Shown here in pieces: positions 57,901 through 64,000 of a stretch of DNA of 64,000 nucleotides; position 1 is the first letter of the stretch; the number at the start of each line of letters is the position of its first letter. The position numbers were made by a program, and so were the translations under genes. The stretch comes from Heligmosomoides polygyrus polygyrus (taxonomy: Eukaryota > Nematoda > Chromadorea > Rhabditida > Heligmosomidae): NCBI GenBank assembly GCA_947396885.1, contig OX377204.1, positions 48,533,139 to 48,597,138 of the forward strand, in the 5' to 3' direction. The notes beneath the pieces were generated by a model. That model was not told the DNA's origin and made no database searches. It saw only the letters and a list, made by a program, of their open reading frames with translations.

Positions 57901-59864
57901 TTCTCCCCCTTGAGTGCTACGACTCAGTAGGCACACAACTGGCATAACCATACCGGGGCGGGTTCTATCTTTCAAGAACCTCTTCAAACTAACTACGCAC
58001 CCCAGGCGATGGCCTACTAAGAAGACCCGCAGAGGAGATAGGTATGCAAAGATATAGTCAGGTAAAAGAGTTGAAGCAACAAACTAGCAAAAAAAAACTG
58101 GTTGTAACTATATAAAAATAAAACAGTGATTTCTTCAAGCTAAAGAGAGCCATTGCCTGCAGCACCTGTGCTTTCCGAATTGATATGACTCAACATTACT
58201 GTAAGGCAGTGATTGAATTGAGGAAATTGAGGTATTTCAAGGAAAAGCACAAACGAACGCCAGGGGTAAGTGAAACAAAGGAAGCTAAGAGCAGGAGGGA
58301 AATCCGAAAATATCATTCAGGGCGATAGTAAAAGCAACTCGTGGAGAAGCCTATTTGTGGGAGAGGCGATGATACTATGTCGAAGGACATTGCGACATAA
58401 CGGCGTAGCCTTGTTGGCGCGGAGGAGGTATTAATAAGCCTTGAATAGTCCATTGAGAAGTCGGGACAAACATCCAACGCTGCTGTAAAAGTATCCATCA
58501 AATGAATATAAAAGGAGAGCACTTATTCTAATAATGACTTCCCTTGAAGTGACGGAGTCTAAGGTCCGTAGTTCCGTATTAACGAAAATTCTAAAACATT
58601 TAGCAAAATTTTTAACGGATTTTTAAAAATTTGCATTGGATTAAGGATTCATCGACAAATTTGCTGCCCTAAATATAAAGGATAAAGGAAGGAGTTACCC
58701 ATTTTTTTTGGGATGCGCCATGCATTCTACTTCTACGGGGCTTCTATCGTGGAGGCGGTTTGAATGCGAGTTTGGCAATTGCATGACTTGCGGTGGCCAG
58801 CCGATGAACAATTCAGTGCTTACCCTTCCCAACGGTAAACTCACATACGATAAACTTAGCAACCAACTAGATTTTCCGAAATATTTATAACAATTCGACA
58901 TTCTTCACGTAAGTAGAAAGTCATTTGCCTGCTGCATCTAATCTCCGGACCACGCACTTTCAGATTCCGCCTTATTACCTAACAAATGTCTTTGAAAGAC
59001 AACATACTATGCAAGAGGTAGTATTGCGATCTCGAATCATACACAGAACGGATAACCCAGGATCAATCTCGAAAGGCGAAGATCGTGCTGGTCAACTGGA
59101 AAGACTCAAAAGGCCAGGGTGCAAAGCATTTCGTAAAGGATTGATTGCTGGTCAGGGTAGTCCTGCTAATGCGAAGGCATGACGTCATGAGCCTGACACC
59201 TAGGTGTGAAGAAGGCGAGGAGATGTGGCCGACGAGCGCTGTACTCAGGTCGAGCCTACAGAGCCCTAGACACGAGTGGGGGCAGAATGGCAGGAAATTT
59301 TAATTGTTTTAGATACCCTTCATATTATATCAGAGGAAAGCCCTCGAGCTGCATAGGAATGCCACGTAAACCGTTATTCGAACTTCAAATAAATCGAGGA
59401 GTTATGGGAAGGAACCAAAAGGCCGTGGGTTCGAGCCGAAAGTAGTGACTTGCAGCATCTAAAATGTAGTGTTCCGAATGGCCCAAGACAATTCGACTGC
59501 AAATGTGAAGGGTAAGGAGCCAAAGAAAGCGTCAATGAGGGCCCCACACACTCACCCACCTTATAGGCAGCTGAGACCCCTCAAAAACGTGAAAATTCGT
59601 TGTCTCTGGTGAATCTGAATGACTCTCGAAGATAGCGTAGGCTCTCCTCAACCTACGATTCAATTAGAAAAACTCACAGCGCTCTCAATGATGATCGAAA
59701 AGTATAGAAAAACAACCTGAAAGATGTGCTTAAAGTATCCAAAATCATCGTGCTTGAAACATCCAAACGACGGTGCTCCCTGTACAAGCTGGATAGCAAT
59801 GCATTTGAGCATTACTATCCAGCTTCTGGCAGGACGAACAGCCGTTCTTCCACTAATTCTAGCA
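54986..59864. other. Long stretch between the two F repeats, no gene recognised
   Basis: Only short frames (for example 56171-56521 minus, 57289-57594 plus) without motifs. It contains a (TTTA)n run at 57467-57487, an (AAT)-rich patch at 55610-55680 and a small dispersed repeat at 58700-58775 related to 33719-33800. If the F repeats are the ends of one element, its transposase has decayed beyond recognition. Confidence 0.4.
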
Positions 59865-60187
59865 TCCAACAATGCAGTTTTCAACAATGCAGGAAGTGGT
59901 CACTGTCAGAACAGCCAGTTCATTCTCTTTGGGTGCAGAGATGTCCATAGGGTGTAAATAGCGAAGACGCCGCTCGTTTACGAGCGTCCTCTGGCACTTA
60001 GGAAAAATGGGTGCTCAAAATTTAGGTAGAGCAAAATTAATTCAGACCGTTGACTAGTCCTTCACAATCTGATCTGATATCTGGAAAATCTTCTAAGAAA
60101 GGATGAAAATGAACAGAGTCATGGCAAAAGAACAAAAAGAACGCGGATAACGCGCCCTTTTTCCAATCCTTATGGTGGGTATTGTAT
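59865..60187 (-). repeat. Repeat F, right copy
   Basis: Inverted copy of 54637-54985, over about 320 bp with scattered differences. Confidence 0.85.
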
Positions 60188-60737
60188 TATGAACGCTGTT
60201 GCTTAGCGCGTTTATTTTTGTGTTTATATACCATACAGGTGAAAATAAGGTTATAATATCAAGAACGTACAACACCGTGGTCAAAATACACTATACATCG
60301 ACAAAACCGGACCGAGCAAGCGCAGCAATGCAGAACCCCGACCTTCGGGTGCGACCCTAACCCTAACCCTTTCCCTGAAAGTCCGCCACCTTATCCACTA
60401 GGCCATCCAGTCGCTGCATACTTGGTGGTGAGCGGCGCACCTCAATGTTCCACTTCGGTAACTGTACCGCTAACAAGCAAATTGCGAGATCGCTGTAATT
60501 CCGCTACCGTTACAGCCCCAAAACTTTTGCAGGTTGGATTGTAACCACGACATGGCAATTCCAGACGTCAGTTTTCTTTATCGGCCCGCATTGAAGTAAA
60601 ACGTTTTTGCAATTTTTGACCTACCAGATGTCCGCAGGAAATTTGAAAACCACTACGGTGCTTCTCTTGCAGTTTCCTACAACCCTCAACAGGACACTTT
60701 TAAAATTGCCATGGGACGCTCGTTGACCTCCCTTGTT
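60185..60737 (-). repeat. tRNA-like repeat family S1, single copy, minus strand
   Basis: Read on the minus strand: head acaagggaggtcaacgagcg, gacatctggtaggtcaaaaa, A box ggatggcctagtggataagg, a B-box region altered by inserted ccctaa units (60350-60371), and the tail ending caacagcgttcataat, which abuts repeat F. Confidence 0.8.
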
Positions 60738-60832
60738 AGTCTATCCATCCCAAGAAGGTTTCGTTTTTATCGTATGAGAGTAAAATCATGTCCGCGGTGG
60801 GCGCGGCACCAGGTCTGGCTACGGTAAACGAG

Positions 60833-62137
60833 ACAGAGAAGGCTTTTTGGAAGTGGGCAGCTTTACACTCTCTCTTACATACACATCTGTGCTAGAAGCT
60901 GGTCCTGTTTTTTAATAAAAATTATCATCATCTCTGAGAAGAGCAACGATTATTAAACAGTTATAACATGCTTTTATCAGTTTTGCTTTTAAAGCAGTTT
61001 AAACAGTGTCTAATACGTTTTAAATAAGGTTTAAGAAATTACACAACTTCGGCAGGATGATCAAACAAGTTCGCCATGTTAGACAAGAGGAAGCACCTGA
61101 CAGCACCGGCTGCATGTCCTACCCCAATCAGTGCACCGGTTCCGACCTAGAACAAGCTGGAAAAATCACCACAAAAGATGTAAAACCGTTGAATTAAACA
61201 ATTATAACAACAACAAAACAATTATAACAACAATTAAACATTTCCGTTGCGTCATGAAGTCGGCTTTATGTACAGCACCTAGCAGAAATATGCACGGTTT
61301 TAAAGTACAACATCATCACAGATAATCACAGAGGCACACAATGTGTAATATTAGGTCGTTGCTTATGAAATGGCCGGTTATGCTACCTCAATTTTTGGTC
61401 GATGCTCAAGATGAAGACCGAATCCGCCATCACTCTTTGGCGACGATCAACTCAAAGCCATGGTGGAAGCGGCTCCGCGACAAACTGTGAGAGAACTACC
61501 ACAGCATTTCGGCGGTGACGGCAGTACTACCAGTCGTCACTTAAATACGATTGGAAAACTAAAGAAATAAATTGGATAAATGGATCCCGCACGAACTGAC
61601 CGCCGGGCAGATGCTGAAGCGCCACGACACATGTTATACTTCAAAGCCGTGCGTACTTCAACTAGGTGCTGTACATAAAGCCGACTTCGTTACGCAACGG
61701 AAATGTTTAATCCATGTATGGTTTTACATCTTTTGCGTTGGTTTTCCCAGCTTGTTCTAGGTGGGAACCGGTGCATTGATTAGGGTAGGATGTGCAGCAG
61801 GTGCTGTCAGGTGCTTCCTTTTGTCTCACACGACGAGCTTGTTTGATCATTCTGTCGAACGCGTGTAATTTCTTAAACCTTATTTAGAACGTATTAGACA
61901 CCGTTTAAATAGCTTTAAAGGCAAAACTGATAAAAGCATGTTACAACTGTTTAATAATCGTTGCTCTTCTCGGAGATGATGCACGCTCTTTAACAGCGCC
62001 ACTGCAAGCTCGTTATTCTACCTATCTGAATTGTAAATTTTCATGCATAATTTTTATTAAAAAACAAGACCAGCTTCTAGCACAGATGTGTGTGTAGGAG
62101 AGCGTGTAAAGCTGCCGACTTCCAAAAAGCCTTCTCT
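60833..62137. repeat. Large inverted duplication with a mariner remnant in the loop
   Basis: Left arm 60833 to about 61312, right arm about 61630 to 62137. Paired strings include gaaggctttttggaagt / acttccaaaaagccttc, cagcttctagcacagatgtg, taaaagcatgtta(t/c)aac, gaagcacctgacagcac and atgtacagcacctag. The right arm has about 70 extra bases near 61980-62045. The loop (61313-61629) contains a mariner end and transposase piece. The outer ends carry the end of an open frame (see 62057-62322). Confidence 0.88.
61351..61620 (+). pseudogene. Mariner transposase N-terminal fragment
   Basis: Begins after TA (61349-61350) with the inverted-repeat start ttaggtcgttgcttatgaaa, as in the element at 8703-10101. 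Translation pieces in several frames: DDQLKAMVEAAPRQTVREL, TTSRHLNTIGKLKK and LDKWIPHELTAGQMLKRHD, i.e. the helix-turn-helix end and WIPHEL linker of mariner. It breaks off at the right arm. Confidence 0.75.
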
Positions 62138-62322
62138 ACCACTGCCTGAACTACGCCGTCGAAATTCCACACTCTGAGATTGTCTGAACAGCACTAACCG
62201 ATCACTAGCAGCAGACAGGGAAAGCGGAATGGTTTGTTTCATTGATCGAGCAATCTGCCTCGCCAATTTTGTGGCACTAATGTTCGTAAGGGTTCTCTCT
62301 GAAAAAAAGTTGGCTGAAATGC
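62057..62322 (-). CDS. Possible terminal exon of an unidentified gene
   Basis: A minus-strand frame with ordinary composition, after a possible acceptor cccacgcag (62331-62323), reads SANFFSERTLTNISATKLAR, QIARSMKQTIPLSLSAASDR, LVLFRQSQSVEFRRRSSGSG and ends GREGFLEVGSFTRSPTHTS then a stop at 62057. The last 27 codons are repeated, inverted, at the outer edge of the left arm (60833-60915) with synonymous and conservative changes. No family is recognised and upstream exons are not certain; a minus frame at 62454-62617 (AVTARLATKIAGFGFTTMKK) could be one. It could also be a repeat-borne frame. Confidence 0.3.
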
Positions 62323-64000
62323 TGCGTGGGCGAGTTTCCAATTAACAGGAACCACGCGAACTGTCCCCCTTCCGACGAACACCTTGGCCATACACTAAGT
62401 CTCAGCACACTTTTCGCAGGGCACGCAGTGCCAAAATTGCTTCATCGCCTGCTCTTCTCGGTAGTAAATGCAGCGCCATCCCAGAACGAATGCGCTCGCT
62501 CCGAGCGATCCAGACGCGGGCTGACTGCTGTCGTGTCCTCGTCATTTTTCTTCATCGTGGTGAATCCGAACCCAGCGATTTTTGTGGCGAGACGTGCTGT
62601 CACAGCTGATTACGCGACTGGAGTCCGCAGAGAAGGAGACGATCATCTGAGAGATCCGAAAGCCATTCCGCCGTCGTCTTAATTTAACCAGCGATCATGT
62701 GAAGTCCCACTTTCTTATCTCACCACAGCCTCGGCGCTGCGGCTGTTTTCTGACATTACGGGATGTTTCGGGTCGTTGTCCTTAATGCTTCTTGCCTAAA
62801 GCCAGCTTCAGCATCCTCTGTGTAAAAACTGTATTTGCTTTGCGTACGCATTCCATCAAATGTTAAGTCACCGCTCCAGATAATGGAAAATTTAAAACTA
62901 CATTTGGCTCTCAGGACAGTCACAATGCAGCATAGAGTTCTCATATTTTTTCAATCAGCAGGACTGAAAACCAGTGGGATCTCAGCGGGGCAATTAAAAA
63001 AGCGAAAGTCGGTTACGCAAACGTCAGCGGGAGAAGTCTGCTTGCCGAAAGAAGAGATCCACTTCATTCTCTCCACCACTACAGCAGCGGCAGGCTCAAT
63101 TTAGTCGTACACAGCCCTGGACATGAGTTCCGCTTCCTCTCCTTCTCACCCTCTCCTTCTCAGGACTCAAGGAGGCTTCCAGTTTTAACTCGCCATGAAA
63201 TTATATATCAATCGAATGAGAAAACGGATAGGAAAACGTAGAATGTCGATCTTTCGCCTTTCCAAAATTTGGTCTCCTTCTTCGTCACCGATGAGATGAC
63301 CTCAGATGATGTGCGCCAATTTGGTGTCGATGAGCGCCACTTCACTTTTCCTGACCTGTTCCTCATTTATTTCAATGGACACTCGCAGCGAATTCATCCT
63401 GTCTCTCACCCACGTAAAATGTCGATCTTTCGCCTTTCCAAAATTCGGCTCTCCGTCGTCCTCAGAAACTGCTTTCGGTTTTCTGTGGTTGTACCATTCA
63501 TGACTTATTTGAACTTAACTAACCGATTTTGAGTGCAGTTATCACCCAGTTTTATCCTCGCATCTTCTCTTCAATCGTAGATGTTCAAGCGGCTCGGCGA
63601 CAATAATATTGTCGAATGATATAAGCGAAGGAGCAGGAATTTCCTAGTACGGTAATTGCAAAAGTTGCACACAATATGTTCCCTTGTGTGCACGATAGGT
63701 GCAAAAAGGTACGTAATAGAAGGCTGCGGGATTTCTTGCCTTGATGCATGCCCACTTTAAGCACTTAGGCTAACTAAAATTATTTGAATGAGCATGCTTT
63801 TTTCAAGCAAAGCAAAGATTGGGAGATGACGACATTGATCAATCACAGTAAGTGTTTCTGCTCAGAAATGGCTTAAAATCTTTGGTTTCTGTAAGTTAAG
63901 GTTAATCGCACACTGCTTGTGGGAGACAGCCTCTCAGAAGATCAGCTCATCCCGTTGGAAGAATCGAATAGAACCAAATACCAAACAACGGAAAACAACG
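62323..64000. other. Unassigned right end of the window
   Basis: No gene could be supported. A direct repeat of about 43 bp (atgtcgatctttcgcctttc, caaaatt(t/c)gg) occurs at 63244-63286 and 63420-63462. A minus frame at 62756-62944 (IIWSGDLTFDGMRTQSKYSF) has a transposase-like feel but no firm motif. Confidence 0.35.

Noticed and set aside
60350..60372. Telomere-like ccctaaccctaaccct
   Set aside because: Only two to three units, inside an S1 repeat, and not the TTAGGC type expected in nematodes.

Overview
The window is animal nuclear DNA, most probably from a nematode of the strongylid/hookworm kind. This rests on short introns with GT..AG ends and T-rich acceptors (for example at 7801-7962), a likely spliced-leader acceptor just upstream of a start codon at 729, nematode-style cysteine-rich secreted domains, and a heavy load of RTE retrotransposons, mariner/Tc1 transposons and BEL/Pao relics. 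The species is an inference; no taxonomic search could be run.

Only a few stretches look like host genes. At the left edge, on the minus strand, three exons (1-53, 139-259, 671-729) encode the start of a DHRS4-like short-chain dehydrogenase. On the plus strand, two exons (7492-7800 and 7963 onward) encode a small secreted protein with a Lustrin-like cysteine pattern, and exons at 32176-32263, 32352-32442 and 32504 onward encode another protein of that kind with a proline-rich tail. A possible terminal exon lies on the minus strand at 62057-62322.

Nearly everything else is mobile or repetitive DNA. RTE-type LINE family A: 1181-4236, 40142-43254 and a fragment at 8880-9580. RTE family B: 12006-15436, 46667-50093 and a 5'-only piece at 53456-53945. 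RTE family C: a 5'-truncated insertion at 15927-16563 with a 16-bp target duplication. Mariner/Tc1: 4252-5500, 8703-10101, 18203-19081, 22824-24034 and 61351-61620. A BEL/Pao LTR retrotransposon relic spans about 17317-20745, and a Jockey/CR1-like LINE end at 29759-30608 is split by a TTAA-type MITE. An AT-rich island (50180-52400) holds a Penelope-like reverse transcriptase followed by a hairpin that partly resembles a hammerhead ribozyme core.

The repeats fall into clear families: two tRNA-like families (S1 and S2) that repeatedly occur as head-to-head inverted pairs, a 145-bp satellite that forms the arm of a foldback structure (37939-39960), a large inverted duplication at 60833-62137, and several dispersed repeat pairs. 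Nested insertions give relative ages: mariner into BEL/Pao, TTAA MITE into LINE, RTE-A into mariner, RTE-C into a dispersed repeat, and RTE-B next to or into an S2 copy. No element looks intact. RTE-B copy 2 is closest to functional, with two stops and one frameshift seen.
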